A DNA stretch of 64,000 nucleotides from NCBI RefSeq assembly GCF_012911015.1, contig NZ_WVVV01000012.1, positions 51,710 to 115,709 of the forward strand, given 5' to 3'. Origin of the DNA: Chelativorans sp. ZYF759. Lineage in GTDB: Bacteria; Pseudomonadota; Alphaproteobacteria; Rhizobiales; Rhizobiaceae. Of the stretch, positions 1-8,890 are shown in pieces (the stretch's first letter is position 1; each line of letters starts with the position of its first letter). The translations under genes were made by a program, and so were the position numbers. The notes below the pieces were generated by a model. The model did no database searches, was not told the origin of the DNA, and was given only the letters and a program-made list of their open reading frames with translations.

Positions 1-1
1 C

Positions 2-517
2 AACATCGAGCATCACATGGACGCCTATGAGCTGCGCGACCACATCACGCTGGTGAAGGCGGAGTATGCCGCTTCCATGGCCGATGCGATTGCCGCGTTC
101 GGGCAGGGCGAGTCGATCCTGTTCTACACTTGGACGCCGAACTGGACCGTCAACGAGCTCGTCCCGGGCGAAGATGTGGTCTGGATCGAGGTTCCGGAAG
201 TGAACCTGCCCGAGGAGATGATGGATCTCGCCGACGCGGCCACGCTCGACGGCGTCGAGGGCTGCGTTTCCGATCCCTGCATGCTGGGCTTCCCGGCCAA
301 CGACATCCGCCCCGTGGCCAACACCGCGTTTCTCGACGAGAACCCGGCGGCACGCGTGCTGCTGGAAAACGCCTCGGTCGCGGTCGAGGACATCTTCGAG
401 CAGAACGCCCGCATGAACGAGGGTGACGACGACATCGAGGCCCAGGCGGCCGAGTGGATCGAAAACAGCCGCGATCAGGTCGACGAGTGGCTGGAAGCGG
501 CGCGCAACGCGTCGTAA
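2..517 (+). CDS. proX: Glycine betaine/proline ABC transporter substrate-binding protein ProX, 3' part
   Basis: The 5' end lies outside the window; the visible frame is already open at base 2 and gives about 171 C-terminal residues. The stretch around ILFYTWTPNWTVNEL followed by PGEDVVWIEVP is characteristic of periplasmic glycine-betaine binding proteins of the ProU system, which hand compatible solutes to a ProV/ProW transporter during osmotic stress. The tail is acidic (EGDDDIEAQAAEWIE), as in this family. ProV and ProW, if in the same operon, would lie upstream outside the window. A hairpin terminator follows 26 bases after the stop, so proX is the last gene of its operon. Confidence 0.85.
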   Translation, partial: NIEHHMDAYELRDHITLVKAEYAASMADAIAAFGQGESILFYTWTPNWTVNELVPGEDVVWIEVPEVNLPEEMMDLADAATLDGVEGCVSDPCMLGFPANDIRPVANTAFLDENPAARVLLENASVAVEDIFEQNARMNEGDDDIEAQAAEWIENSRDQVDEWLEAARNAS

Positions 518-538
518 TCCGCGGGCGTCAGTCCGAGA

Positions 539-1486
539 TCAGGAAAGGCCCGGCCCCGTGTCGGGCCTTTTCGCGTCAAGGCTCCGGCGACGCCGCACCA
601 TCCGTTCCCGCCAGGCCACGACCAGGGCGCCCGTGATGATGAGGCCGGCTCCCATCCAGGCTGCCAGGGTCGGGATCTCGCCGAAAGTGACAAAGTCGTA
701 GAAGGCCGCGAAGATCAGCGTCGTGTAGAAGAAGGGCATGACGAAGCTGGCGTCGCCGCGGCGCAGGGCCTGGATAAAGAGCGCCTGCACGCTGACCATG
801 GTCACCCCGAGAAGCGCCAGCAGCAGCCACTGATCGGGTGATGGCCAGCGCCAGACGAAGGAGGCGGCAGTCAGGGCAAGCATCATGCCGGCCAGATTGT
901 TGATCGTGAGGATGCGCAAGGGCGGCTCGGAATCGCTGAGCTTCTTGATGAGGATCGCCTCGGCGCCCATGAAGATGGCGGCCAGAAGGGCAATCAGCGC
1001 GGCGATCTGAATGGCGCCGCTGCCGGGCTCCGTGAGGATCACGGCGCCGGCAAAGGCGATGCCCGCCGCTCCCCAGCGCCAGGGTCCGACCTTCTCTCCC
1101 AGAAGCGGGATCGACAGGATCATGGCGACGATCGGATTGAGGAAGCTGATGGCGGTCGCATCGGCCAGCCGCATCATGGAGGCGGCGGCAAACAGGCAGG
1201 TGACGCCGGCCCAGCCGAAACCCACGCGCATGGCGTGGTTGCCCCAGGCCGCGCCGCGCAAGGGCGGCCGAAGCCAGACCATGAAGGGCATCAGCGCAAT
1301 CGCGGCGAAGGTGAAGCGGCCGGCGGTTACCTGAAGCGGGTGGAGCGCCGCCTCTCCGGAGCCGACCGGGCCGAGCGTCTTGGCAATCAGCGTGGTGCCC
1401 GCCAGCAACGCGCAGGCGACCAGCATCATCATCACCGCCATCAGCGCCTGCGCGGGGTCTTCCTGCCGCGCAGGCACGGTGCTCAT
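539..1486 (-). CDS. DMT-superfamily (EamA) membrane transporter
   Basis: A 315-residue, very hydrophobic protein with about ten predicted membrane segments and the two tandem EamA halves typical of drug/metabolite exporters (N-terminal half begins near ALMAVMMMLVACALLAGTT; the second near LRILTINNLAGMMLAL). The substrate cannot be read from sequence. It ends in a basic cytoplasmic tail (RERMVRRRRSLDAKR). Its ATG overlaps the stop of the upstream nitronate monooxygenase gene by four bases (ATGA), so the two are probably translationally coupled and expressed from the promoter and operator upstream of that gene. Confidence 0.85.
   Translation of the reverse strand: MSTVPARQEDPAQALMAVMMMLVACALLAGTTLIAKTLGPVGSGEAALHPLQVTAGRFTFAAIALMPFMVWLRPPLRGAAWGNHAMRVGFGWAGVTCLFAAASMMRLADATAISFLNPIVAMILSIPLLGEKVGPWRWGAAGIAFAGAVILTEPGSGAIQIAALIALLAAIFMGAEAILIKKLSDSEPPLRILTINNLAGMMLALTAASFVWRWPSPDQWLLLALLGVTMVSVQALFIQALRRGDASFVMPFFYTTLIFAAFYDFVTFGEIPTLAAWMGAGLIITGALVVAWRERMVRRRRSLDAKRPDTGPGLS
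544..571 (+). terminator. Rho-independent terminator after proX
   Basis: A 9-bp perfect stem (AAAGGCCCG pairing with CGGGCCTTT), a loop of about nine bases, and a run of T. It lies inside the last codons of the convergent DMT transporter gene on the other strand. Confidence 0.75.
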
Positions 1487-2436
1487 GCGCAGATTCGCTG
1501 CCGAGCGGCTTCGTATTCGCCTGCCAGACGGTCGACAAACTCGCCCGCGCCGAGCACGGCGTCGACGGCGCCGATGCCCTGGCCGCAGCCCCAGATGTCC
1601 TTCCAGGCCTTGGTGGAATCGCTGGCGAAACTCATCTTGGTGGGATCGGACTCGGGCAGATTGTCGGGATCCATTCCTGCATTGCGAACCGAACCCTTCA
1701 GATAATTGCCGTGCACGCCCGTGAAGAGGTTGGAATAGACGATGTCGGCCGCCTTGGAGTCAACGATCATCTGCTTGTATTCGTCGACGGCGCGCGCCTC
1801 CTTCGTGGCGATGAAGGGCGAGCCGATATAGGCGAGATCGGCGCCCATTGCCTGCGCGGCAAGCACCGCACCGCCATTGGCGATGGCGCCCGACAGAAGC
1901 AGCGGCCCGTCGAACCATTGCCGTATCTCCTGGACCAGCGCGAAGGGCGACAGCGTGCCGGCATGGCCGCCGGCGCCCGTCGCCACCGCGATGAGGCCAT
2001 CGGCGCCCTTCTCGATCGCCTTGCGGGCATGCCGATCATGGATCACGTCATGCAGCACGATGCCGCCATAGGAATGGACGGCCTGGTTCACCTCTTCCAC
2101 CGCACCCAGCGAGGTGATGACGATGGGCACCTTGTGCTTCACGCAGTCGGCGAGGTCCTGTTCCAGCCGGTTGTTGGACTTGTGCACGATCTGGTTGACG
2201 GCAAAGGGCGCGGCCGGCCGGTCGGGATGCGTGGCATCATGGGCGGCGAGTTCCTCGTTGATCTGCGACAGCCACTCGTCGAGGAGGCTCTGCGGGCGGG
2301 CATTGAGGGCGGGAAACGATCCCACCACGCCCGCCTTGCACTGCGCGGTCACCAGCGGCGGATGGGAGATGATGAACATCGGGGAGGCAACGACCGGAAT
2401 GCGCAGCCTGTTTTTCAGAATGTCCGGCAGCGCCAT
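1483..2436 (-). CDS. Nitronate monooxygenase (2-nitropropane dioxygenase family)
   Basis: A 317-residue FMN-dependent TIM-barrel enzyme. The family oxidises alkyl nitronates such as propionate-3-nitronate, protecting against this succinate dehydrogenase inhibitor. Visible family marks are the N-terminal PVVASPMFIISHP strand, the phosphate-binding GAIANGG loop and the TGAGGHAGTLSPF segment with the probable catalytic His. A good ribosome-binding site (CGGAGGATCGAC before ATG) fixes the start. It is first in a two-gene unit with the DMT transporter. A 20-bp palindrome identical to that before the beta-oxidation operon lies 17 bases upstream of the start codon and over the probable transcription start, so it is probably controlled by the MerR regulator encoded at 15.5 kb. 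The exact substrate is unknown. Confidence 0.9.
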   Translation of the reverse strand: MALPDILKNRLRIPVVASPMFIISHPPLVTAQCKAGVVGSFPALNARPQSLLDEWLSQINEELAAHDATHPDRPAAPFAVNQIVHKSNNRLEQDLADCVKHKVPIVITSLGAVEEVNQAVHSYGGIVLHDVIHDRHARKAIEKGADGLIAVATGAGGHAGTLSPFALVQEIRQWFDGPLLLSGAIANGGAVLAAQAMGADLAYIGSPFIATKEARAVDEYKQMIVDSKAADIVYSNLFTGVHGNYLKGSVRNAGMDPDNLPESDPTKMSFASDSTKAWKDIWGCGQGIGAVDAVLGAGEFVDRLAGEYEAARQRICA

Positions 2437-2452
2437 GTCGATCCTCCGTTAT

Positions 2453-2472
2453 TGACGTTTGCGTAAACGTCA
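2453..2472 (-). promoter_or_regulatory. MerR/LiuR-type operator upstream of nitronate monooxygenase
   Basis: On the minus strand it reads TGACGTTTACGCAAACGTCA, with perfect 8-bp arms around a 4-base centre. A plausible promoter lies just upstream on the same strand: -35 TTGCCC (2496-2501), 16-base spacer, -10 TACAAA (2474-2479), placing the start of transcription near 2467 inside the palindrome. That geometry suggests repression. The identical 20 bases occur at 16050-16069. Confidence 0.75.
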
Positions 2473-2582
2473 GTTTGTAGCAAATTCCATCCCGGGGGCA
2501 ATCGAGCATTTGGCGCGTGGTCGTTGATAGTGGTCGCGGCTCACTATATCCGTGTCATAGTAAAGGCGAAGGGACGCGACAC

Positions 2583-3629
2583 GTGGAAGGCATCGAACGC
2601 GCCATCAGGAATGCGCTCGAAAAGGGCAATGCGGAAGATCGCGGGTTCCGCGAGAAGGTCTACCGCTCGGCTTTCGCCGCGCTGGAGCGCACCCTGGCCA
2701 CCAAGGGCGACATAACGGACGAGATGCGCCAGCGCCGGCGCGCCGCGCTGAAGGCCAAGGTCTTCGAGATCGAAACCGAATATGTGCCGGCCATGGCTGC
2801 AGCCGCGTCGGAGCGGGCCTCGCCCCGGCCGGCTGCCGACGTGCCGCCGCCGGCTCCGCGCGCCGACAATCCCGCGCAAGGCCGCGTCGAACCGACGCTC
2901 GACTTCGCGCCGGAACGCCGCGCCGAGCCCTCGCGCGGCAAGCCCACCGCCCAGCGCGATCTTGCGCCCGAGCGCGACGAGGCACGGGTCCTGCGGGCGC
3001 GCAAGCGCTCCTGGACGGGTCCGGTGCTTGTCATCGTCCTGCTTGTCGCCCTTGCCAGCGTGGGCTGGTGGTTCTGGCAGCCCGGCAGCGTTCCGACGCA
3101 GACCGGCGGAGCGCCCGTCGCCGCGCCGACGACAGAGACGGACCAACCCGCGGCGACGCCGAGACCGATGGTCAGCGCCCCCGACGACGAGAACTGGATC
3201 CAGCTCTTCGATCCCGCCGACCCCACGACGGTGACGGCGTCGGGCGATGCCTCCGCGGCGGCCGACGAGCAGGACGGCGATGCCTTCGTGCAGGCGCGTT
3301 CGGGCGATTCGGGCACCCCCGTGCAGTTCGCGATCGGCGAGGGCGCGCTGCAGTCGATCGCCGGCAGCCGTGTCGTCTTCCGCATTTCGGCCAGCGCCGA
3401 CGAGGGCGAGGGCGAAACCCAGATATCGGTTCAGTGCAACTTCGCCGGCCTGGGCGATTGCGGCCGCCGACGTTTCCTGGTGGGGATCACGCGGGACGAT
3501 TTCCTGTTCGAGGTGGAGCTGTCCAACGCCAATCCCGGCGGCGCGGGCGCCATCAGCATCAACACCGACGTGGAAGGGGGCGGCCGGCCGGTCCGCATCC
3601 ATTCGATTTCGGTCGCACCGGCACGCTAG
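2583..3629 (+). CDS. Hypothetical single-pass membrane protein
   Basis: Not recognised. GTG start chosen because GAAGGGA lies eight bases upstream; a longer open frame begins at 2517 but has no ribosome-binding site. The 348-residue protein has an N-terminal helical domain (IERAIRNALEKGNAEDRGF onwards, about 65 residues), a Pro/Ala/Arg-rich linker, one membrane helix near residues 142-165 (GPVLVIVLLVALASVGWWFW), and a C-terminal periplasmic domain of about 150 residues with two cysteines (QCNFAGLGDCGRRRF) that may form a disulfide. Its stop codon overlaps that of the convergent ligase gene in a shared CTAG. Confidence 0.6.
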   Translation: MEGIERAIRNALEKGNAEDRGFREKVYRSAFAALERTLATKGDITDEMRQRRRAALKAKVFEIETEYVPAMAAAASERASPRPAADVPPPAPRADNPAQGRVEPTLDFAPERRAEPSRGKPTAQRDLAPERDEARVLRARKRSWTGPVLVIVLLVALASVGWWFWQPGSVPTQTGGAPVAAPTTETDQPAATPRPMVSAPDDENWIQLFDPADPTTVTASGDASAAADEQDGDAFVQARSGDSGTPVQFAIGEGALQSIAGSRVVFRISASADEGEGETQISVQCNFAGLGDCGRRRFLVGITRDDFLFEVELSNANPGGAGAISINTDVEGGGRPVRIHSISVAPAR

Positions 3630-5227
3630 TCGAGCATCGCCTGCAGCGTCTCCAGCCTGTCGGCCTCGTGCGGCGGCTTGTCCCATCTGAGCCGCGAGAC
3701 GCGCGGAAAGCGCATCGCCACCCCCGACTTGTGCCGCGTCGACCGGGCAAGACCCTCGAATGCCACCTCGATGACCAGCCCGTGGCCGGGTTCTGCGCGC
3801 ACCGCGCGAACCGGCCCATAGCGGTCGATCGTGTTGTCGCGCACGAACTTGTCGATCTGCTTCAGTTCCTCGTCGGTGAAGCCGAAATAGGCCTTGCCGA
3901 CCGGCACGAGCTCGGGCTGGCCAGCATCGCCCGTCCACACCCCGAAGGTGTAGTCGGAGTAGAAGCTCGAGCGCTTGCCGTGGCCGCGCTGCGCATACAT
4001 CAGCACCGCGTCCACCGTGTGCGGGTCGCGCTTCCACTTGAACCAGGGCCCACGCGGCCGACCCGGCAGGTAGCGCGAATCGTGCCGTTTCAGCATCACG
4101 CCTTCGATCACCGGATGCGGCGGCGCGGTGCGCAGACCCTCGAGTTCCTCCCAATTGCCGAAAGGCACCAGCGGCGACAGGTCGAAGCGCGGCGAGCCCA
4201 GTGCGCCGATGAATGCTTCCAGCCGTTTGCGTCGCTCGACGAAGGGCAGGGGACGAAGGTCCTCGTCCGCCTCCTGCAGCAGGTCATAGCAGCGCACGAA
4301 GGCGGGGAAGGCCTTCAACTGCTTGTCGGAAACGCTCTTGCGGTTGAGCCGCTGCTGCAGGTCGGAGAAGCTGCCCGTATGATCGGGCGGCGTGCCGACG
4401 AGCAACTCGCCATCGAGCGCGGCGTCGAAATCCATCGCTTCCAGCACATCGGGGAACGTGCCCGATATGTCGTCGCCGGTGCGCGAATAAAGCCGCCGCG
4501 TACCGGATTCCGACACGGCCTGGACGCGGATGCCGTCCCATTTCCATTCGGCAGAATATTCCGACGGATCGACGTTGGCGAGTTCGGCCAGATCGGTGGC
4601 TGTCGACAGCATCACCGGCCGGAACATCGCGCGCGCCGCCGAGACCGGTTTTTCGCCCGTGCCTTCGAGCCAGGCGAAGAGTTCGCCATAAGGCGGCGTC
4701 AGCCCGTGCCAGAGCTCCTCGATCTCGTGGACGTGAACCCCGCCCATCTCCGCCAGCGCCTGCTTGGCCAGGCCCGTCGACACGCCGACGCGCAAGCCGC
4801 CGGTGACAAGCTTGATGATGGCAAAGCGGGCGGGCGCCTCCATCCGGTCGAGCAGATCCTCCAGCACGCGCGGCCCGTCCGAGCGGCTGGCCGAACTCAG
4901 ACGTTCCACCGCATCCGCCAGCGAGATGTCGCGATCGTTCGGCCGGCTTCCCTCCCTCTGTTGCCAGGCCAGCGAGACGGTCTCGGCCAGATCGCCCACA
5001 TAATCGTAGGAATAGGCAAACAGCACCGGGTCCATGCGCTCCGTGATCAGCGTGCGCAGCATGGCGGGTTTCACCGACGAAAAGGAGAGATCGCCGGTGA
5101 GCGCGGCCAGTGCCAGCCCGCGGTCGGGATCGCGCGTGACCGAAAAATAGTCGCGCATGAGTGCCAGCTTGGCATTGCGTGCAGAGGCCAGCACGAGTCG
5201 GTCGAGGAGCTGGGCGAAGGCGTCCAT
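3626..5227 (-). CDS. ATP-dependent DNA ligase of the ligase-associated repair module
   Basis: A 533-residue ligase that seals nicks using ATP. Motif I is KWDGIR with the adenylated lysine at about residue 229; an N-terminal DNA-binding domain precedes it and an OB-fold domain follows (ending near RFPRVSRLRWDKPP). The length and N-terminus (MDAFAQLLDRLVLAS) match the bacterial family named for cisplatin damage response (TIGR04120). The start lies two bases after the stop of the exonuclease gene, so they are co-transcribed. It is distinct from the essential NAD-dependent LigA and is a repair ligase. Confidence 0.92.
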   Translation of the reverse strand: MDAFAQLLDRLVLASARNAKLALMRDYFSVTRDPDRGLALAALTGDLSFSSVKPAMLRTLITERMDPVLFAYSYDYVGDLAETVSLAWQQREGSRPNDRDISLADAVERLSSASRSDGPRVLEDLLDRMEAPARFAIIKLVTGGLRVGVSTGLAKQALAEMGGVHVHEIEELWHGLTPPYGELFAWLEGTGEKPVSAARAMFRPVMLSTATDLAELANVDPSEYSAEWKWDGIRVQAVSESGTRRLYSRTGDDISGTFPDVLEAMDFDAALDGELLVGTPPDHTGSFSDLQQRLNRKSVSDKQLKAFPAFVRCYDLLQEADEDLRPLPFVERRKRLEAFIGALGSPRFDLSPLVPFGNWEELEGLRTAPPHPVIEGVMLKRHDSRYLPGRPRGPWFKWKRDPHTVDAVLMYAQRGHGKRSSFYSDYTFGVWTGDAGQPELVPVGKAYFGFTDEELKQIDKFVRDNTIDRYGPVRAVRAEPGHGLVIEVAFEGLARSTRHKSGVAMRFPRVSRLRWDKPPHEADRLETLQAMLD

Positions 5228-5229
5228 GG

Positions 5230-6240
5230 CTAGTCCCCCTCGTCCTCGTAGCCGACGAGGTGGAGCGGGCGTGCCTTGATTCCTTCGATCTCGCACCAGC
5301 GCACCAGTGCCTCCTCGCGCCCATGCGTGACCCAGACCTCGCCGGCGCCGGTCTCGTGGATCGTGGCGGTCAGTTCGTCCCAGTCGGAATGGTCCGACAC
5401 GATCAGCGGCAGTTCCACGCCGCGTTGCTTGGCGCGCTGGCGGATGCGCATCCAGCCGGAGGCGAAGGCGGAGACGGGATCGGGAAAGCGCCGCGCCCAG
5501 CGGTCGGCAAAGGCCGAAGGCGGTCCGACCACGATCGCACCGGCAAAACCTTCCTTGTTGGCGCGGTCGACCGTCGCGGGCTCGAGCGGGCCCAGATCGA
5601 TGCCCTTTTGCTGGTAGAAATCGCAGAGCTTCGCCAGCGCACCGTGAATGTAGATGGGCTCCTCGTAGCCCGCATCACGCAGGAGCCGGATCATGCGCTG
5701 CGCCTTGCCGAGTGCATAGGCGCCCACCAGATGTGCCCGCTCCGGGAACTGGCGCACCGATTTGAGCAGGCGCGCCACCTCTTCCTCCGCAGGCGGATGG
5801 CGGAAGACCGGCAGGCCGAACGTCGCCTCGGTAATGAAGATGTCGCAGGCGATCGGCTCGAAGGGCAGGCAGGTGGGGTCTGCCTGGCGCTTGTAGTCGC
5901 CGGACACGACGATACGGGTGCCGGCCTGCTCGACCGCGATCTGGGCCGAGCCGAGCACATGGCCGGCCGGATGGAAGGTGACGCCGACGCCGCCGATCTC
6001 CATCCGCTCGCCGAGTACGGCTGTCTGGGTCGCTCCCGCGAAATCCTCGCCGTAGCGCAGCGCCATGATGGCGAGCGTGTCATCCGTCGCCATCACATGG
6101 GCGTGGCCGGATCGCGCATGGTCGGCATGGCCATGGGTGATCAGGGCGCGGTCGACCGGGCGCACCGGATCGACGAAGAAATCGCCCATCGGGCAGTAGA
6201 GACCTTCGGGTCGGGGCAGGAGGAGCGGGGCAGGGCGCAT
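5230..6240 (-). CDS. Ligase-associated DNA exonuclease (metallo-beta-lactamase fold)
   Basis: A 336-residue protein of the MBL/beta-CASP type (TIGR04122 family). The metal-binding motif HGHADH sits at residues 36-41; further metal ligands are in HPAGHVLGSAQI and SGDYKR. Relatives are SNM1/CPSF-type nucleases that trim DNA or RNA ends. ATG at 6240 was preferred to upstream frames because the family begins close to PEGLYCPMGDFFVDP. First gene of the minus-strand half of the module, with ligase two bases downstream and the helicase divergent. Confidence 0.9.
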   Translation of the reverse strand: MRPAPLLLPRPEGLYCPMGDFFVDPVRPVDRALITHGHADHARSGHAHVMATDDTLAIMALRYGEDFAGATQTAVLGERMEIGGVGVTFHPAGHVLGSAQIAVEQAGTRIVVSGDYKRQADPTCLPFEPIACDIFITEATFGLPVFRHPPAEEEVARLLKSVRQFPERAHLVGAYALGKAQRMIRLLRDAGYEEPIYIHGALAKLCDFYQQKGIDLGPLEPATVDRANKEGFAGAIVVGPPSAFADRWARRFPDPVSAFASGWMRIRQRAKQRGVELPLIVSDHSDWDELTATIHETGAGEVWVTHGREEALVRWCEIEGIKARPLHLVGYEDEGD

Positions 6241-6367
6241 GGCACAACTAGATAGGCACCTCGATGCCCGGCGGAAAGCTCCATCGGGAGCGATCAACGT
6301 CGAATGCTCGCCATTCCCCATGCACCCGGCCATTGGCGAGCCCCATTTCCCGCGCTAGGTCTGGGCC

Positions 6368-8890
6368 GTGAACAGGCCCTTGACCTCCGATCCGACCGAT
6401 GGCGCGACGCTCCTGCCCGGTGCCTTCGCGCGCTGGTTTGCCACGCGTGGCTGGGCCCCGCGCCCCCATCAGCTCGAACTGCTCGGCCGGGTCGCGGCCG
6501 GCCGTTCCGTCCTGCTGATCGCGCCGACCGGCGCCGGCAAGACGCTGGCCGGTTTCCTGCCGTCGCTGGTCGATCTCGCCGGGCGCAAACCGAGCCTGCC
6601 GGGCGAGGCCCATCGCGGCGTCCACACGCTCTACATCTCGCCGCTCAAGGCGCTCGCCGTCGACATCGAACGCAACCTGGCCAAGCCCGTTTCCGAGATG
6701 GGTCTGCAGATCGCCATGGAGACGCGCACTGGCGACACGCCTTCCCACAAGCGCCAGCGCCAGAAGCTCGTGCCGCCCGACATCCTGCTGACCACGCCCG
6801 AACAGCTGGCCCTGCTCCTGGCAAGCAAGGATGCCGAGCGCTTCTTTGCCGGGCTGAAGCACGTCGTGCTCGACGAGCTTCATTCGCTCGTGACGTCCAA
6901 GCGCGGCCATCTTCTGTCGCTGGGGCTGGCGCGCCTGCGCCGCTTCGCGCCGGAACTGCGCGCGATCGGCCTGTCTGCGACCGTGGCCCAGCCCGAGGAA
7001 CTCAGGCGCTGGCTGGTGGCCCAGGACGAAACGCTGCCGATGGCCGACCTGGTGCAGGTTCAAGGTGGCGCCAAGCCCGAGATCCGGATTCTCGATTCGA
7101 AGGAGCGCGTTCCGTGGGCCGGCCATTCGGCACGCTATTCGATCGGCGAGCTCTACGAGGCGATCAAGGCGCACAGAACGACGCTGCTCTTCGTCAACAC
7201 CCGCAGCCAGTCCGAGCTTCTTTTCCAGGAACTGTGGCGCGTCAACGAGGACACGCTGCCCATCGCGCTGCATCATGGCTCGCTCGATGTCGGCCAGCGC
7301 CGCAGGGTCGAGAAAGCCATGGAGACGGGCAGCCTCAGGGCCATTGTCGCCACCTCGACGCTGGACCTCGGCATCGACTGGGGCGATGTCGACCTTGTCG
7401 TTCATGTCGGCGCGCCGAAGGGGGCAAGCCGGCTCGCCCAGCGCATCGGCCGCTCCAACCACCGGCTCGACGAACCAAGCCGGGCGATCCTCGTGCCCGC
7501 CAACCGTTTCGAGGTGCTGGAGTGCCGGGCGGCCATCGAGGCGAACTATCTGGGCGCCCAGGACACGCCGCCGCTCGCCGACGGCGCGCTCGACGTGCTT
7601 GCCCAGCACGTCATGGGCATGGCCTGCGCCGAGCCGTTCCATGCCGACGAGCTGTTTGGCGAGATCACTACAGCCGAACCCTATGCAAGGCTCGACCGCG
7701 ACACTTTCGACCGCGTTCTGGATTTCGTGGCCACGGGCGGCTACGCGCTGCGCGTCTACGAGCGTTATGCGCGCATCCGCCAGATGAAGGACGGGCGCTG
7801 GCGCGTCAGCCATCCGCGGCTCGCCCAGCAATACAGGCTGAATGTCGGCACCATCGTCGAGGCGCCCTATCTGACGATCCGCTACGTGAAGGCCGGAGGG
7901 CAGGCCGCGCGGGGCGGTCCTGCGCTCGGCAAGATCGAGGAGGACTTTCTCGAGACGCTTTCGCCGGGCGACACCTTCCTCTTCTCGGGCCGCGTTCTGC
8001 GCTTCGTGGGCATACGCGAGAGCGAGTGCCTGGTCGCCAACGCGCCCGGCCAGGACGCGAAGGTGCCGTACTGGGCGGGCGGCAAGTTCCCGCTCTCGAC
8101 CTACCTGGCCAGCGAGGTGCGCGCCATGCTGGGGGATCCGAAACGCTGGGGCGCGCTGCCGCCGCAGGTGGGTGAATGGCTGCAGATCCAGCAGCTGAAA
8201 TCGGTCCTTCCCGGCCGCGATGACATGCTGATCGAGACGTTTCCGCGCGGCAGCCGGCACTACATGGTCGCCTATCCCTTCGAAGGGCGGCTCGCGCATC
8301 AGACGCTGGGCATGCTGCTGACCCGCCGCCTGGAGCGTGCCGGCGCGCAGCCGCTGGGCTTTGTCGCGTCCGACTACGCGCTCGCGGTCTGGGGCCTGCG
8401 CGACATGGGCGAGATGCACCGAAACGGCAAGCTCGATTTCGGCGATCTCTTCGACGAGGACATGCTGGGCGACGACCTGGAGGACTGGCTGGCGGGCAGC
8501 TGGCTTCTCAAGCGCACCTTCCGCCACTGCGCGCTGATCTCCGGCCTGATCGAGAAACGCCACCCCGGCAAGGAGAAGACGGGGCGCCAGGTCACGGTCT
8601 CCGCCGACCTCATTTATGACGTACTTCGCACCCACGACCCCGACCACATCCTCCTGCGCGCGACGCGTGCCGATGCCGCATACGGCCTTCTCGATGTCAG
8701 GAGGCTGGGCGAACTCCTGTCGCGCATCCGCGGGCGAATCGTGCATAAACGCCTCGAACAGGTGTCGCCGCTGGCCGTCCCGATCATGCTGGAGATCGGC
8801 AAGGAACGTGTACAGGGCGAAGCCGAGGAAGCGCTTCTGGGCGAAGCCGCGCAGGACGAGATGATACGCGAGGCGATGGAGACGAAATGA
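6368..8890 (+). CDS. Ligase-associated DEXH-box DNA helicase (Lhr-like)
   Basis: An 840-residue superfamily 2 helicase starting with GTG. Walker A is APTGAGKT at residues 52-59, the DEXH box is DELH at 169-172, motif III is SATVAQPEEL, and the second RecA domain carries VATSTLDLGIDWGDVD and QRIGRSNHR. The C-terminal half is the winged-helix and Lhr-core region. It belongs to the TIGR04121 family that always travels with the ligase and exonuclease here. It is divergent from them across 127 bases, and its stop overlaps the pdeM start (ATGA). Confidence 0.92.
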   Translation: MNRPLTSDPTDGATLLPGAFARWFATRGWAPRPHQLELLGRVAAGRSVLLIAPTGAGKTLAGFLPSLVDLAGRKPSLPGEAHRGVHTLYISPLKALAVDIERNLAKPVSEMGLQIAMETRTGDTPSHKRQRQKLVPPDILLTTPEQLALLLASKDAERFFAGLKHVVLDELHSLVTSKRGHLLSLGLARLRRFAPELRAIGLSATVAQPEELRRWLVAQDETLPMADLVQVQGGAKPEIRILDSKERVPWAGHSARYSIGELYEAIKAHRTTLLFVNTRSQSELLFQELWRVNEDTLPIALHHGSLDVGQRRRVEKAMETGSLRAIVATSTLDLGIDWGDVDLVVHVGAPKGASRLAQRIGRSNHRLDEPSRAILVPANRFEVLECRAAIEANYLGAQDTPPLADGALDVLAQHVMGMACAEPFHADELFGEITTAEPYARLDRDTFDRVLDFVATGGYALRVYERYARIRQMKDGRWRVSHPRLAQQYRLNVGTIVEAPYLTIRYVKAGGQAARGGPALGKIEEDFLETLSPGDTFLFSGRVLRFVGIRESECLVANAPGQDAKVPYWAGGKFPLSTYLASEVRAMLGDPKRWGALPPQVGEWLQIQQLKSVLPGRDDMLIETFPRGSRHYMVAYPFEGRLAHQTLGMLLTRRLERAGAQPLGFVASDYALAVWGLRDMGEMHRNGKLDFGDLFDEDMLGDDLEDWLAGSWLLKRTFRHCALISGLIEKRHPGKEKTGRQVTVSADLIYDVLRTHDPDHILLRATRADAAYGLLDVRRLGELLSRIRGRIVHKRLEQVSPLAVPIMLEIGKERVQGEAEEALLGEAAQDEMIREAMETK

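Noticed and set aside
6241..6367. SOS box in the divergent promoter of the repair module
   Set aside because: Read on both strands; no GTTC-N7-GTTC or close variant was found.
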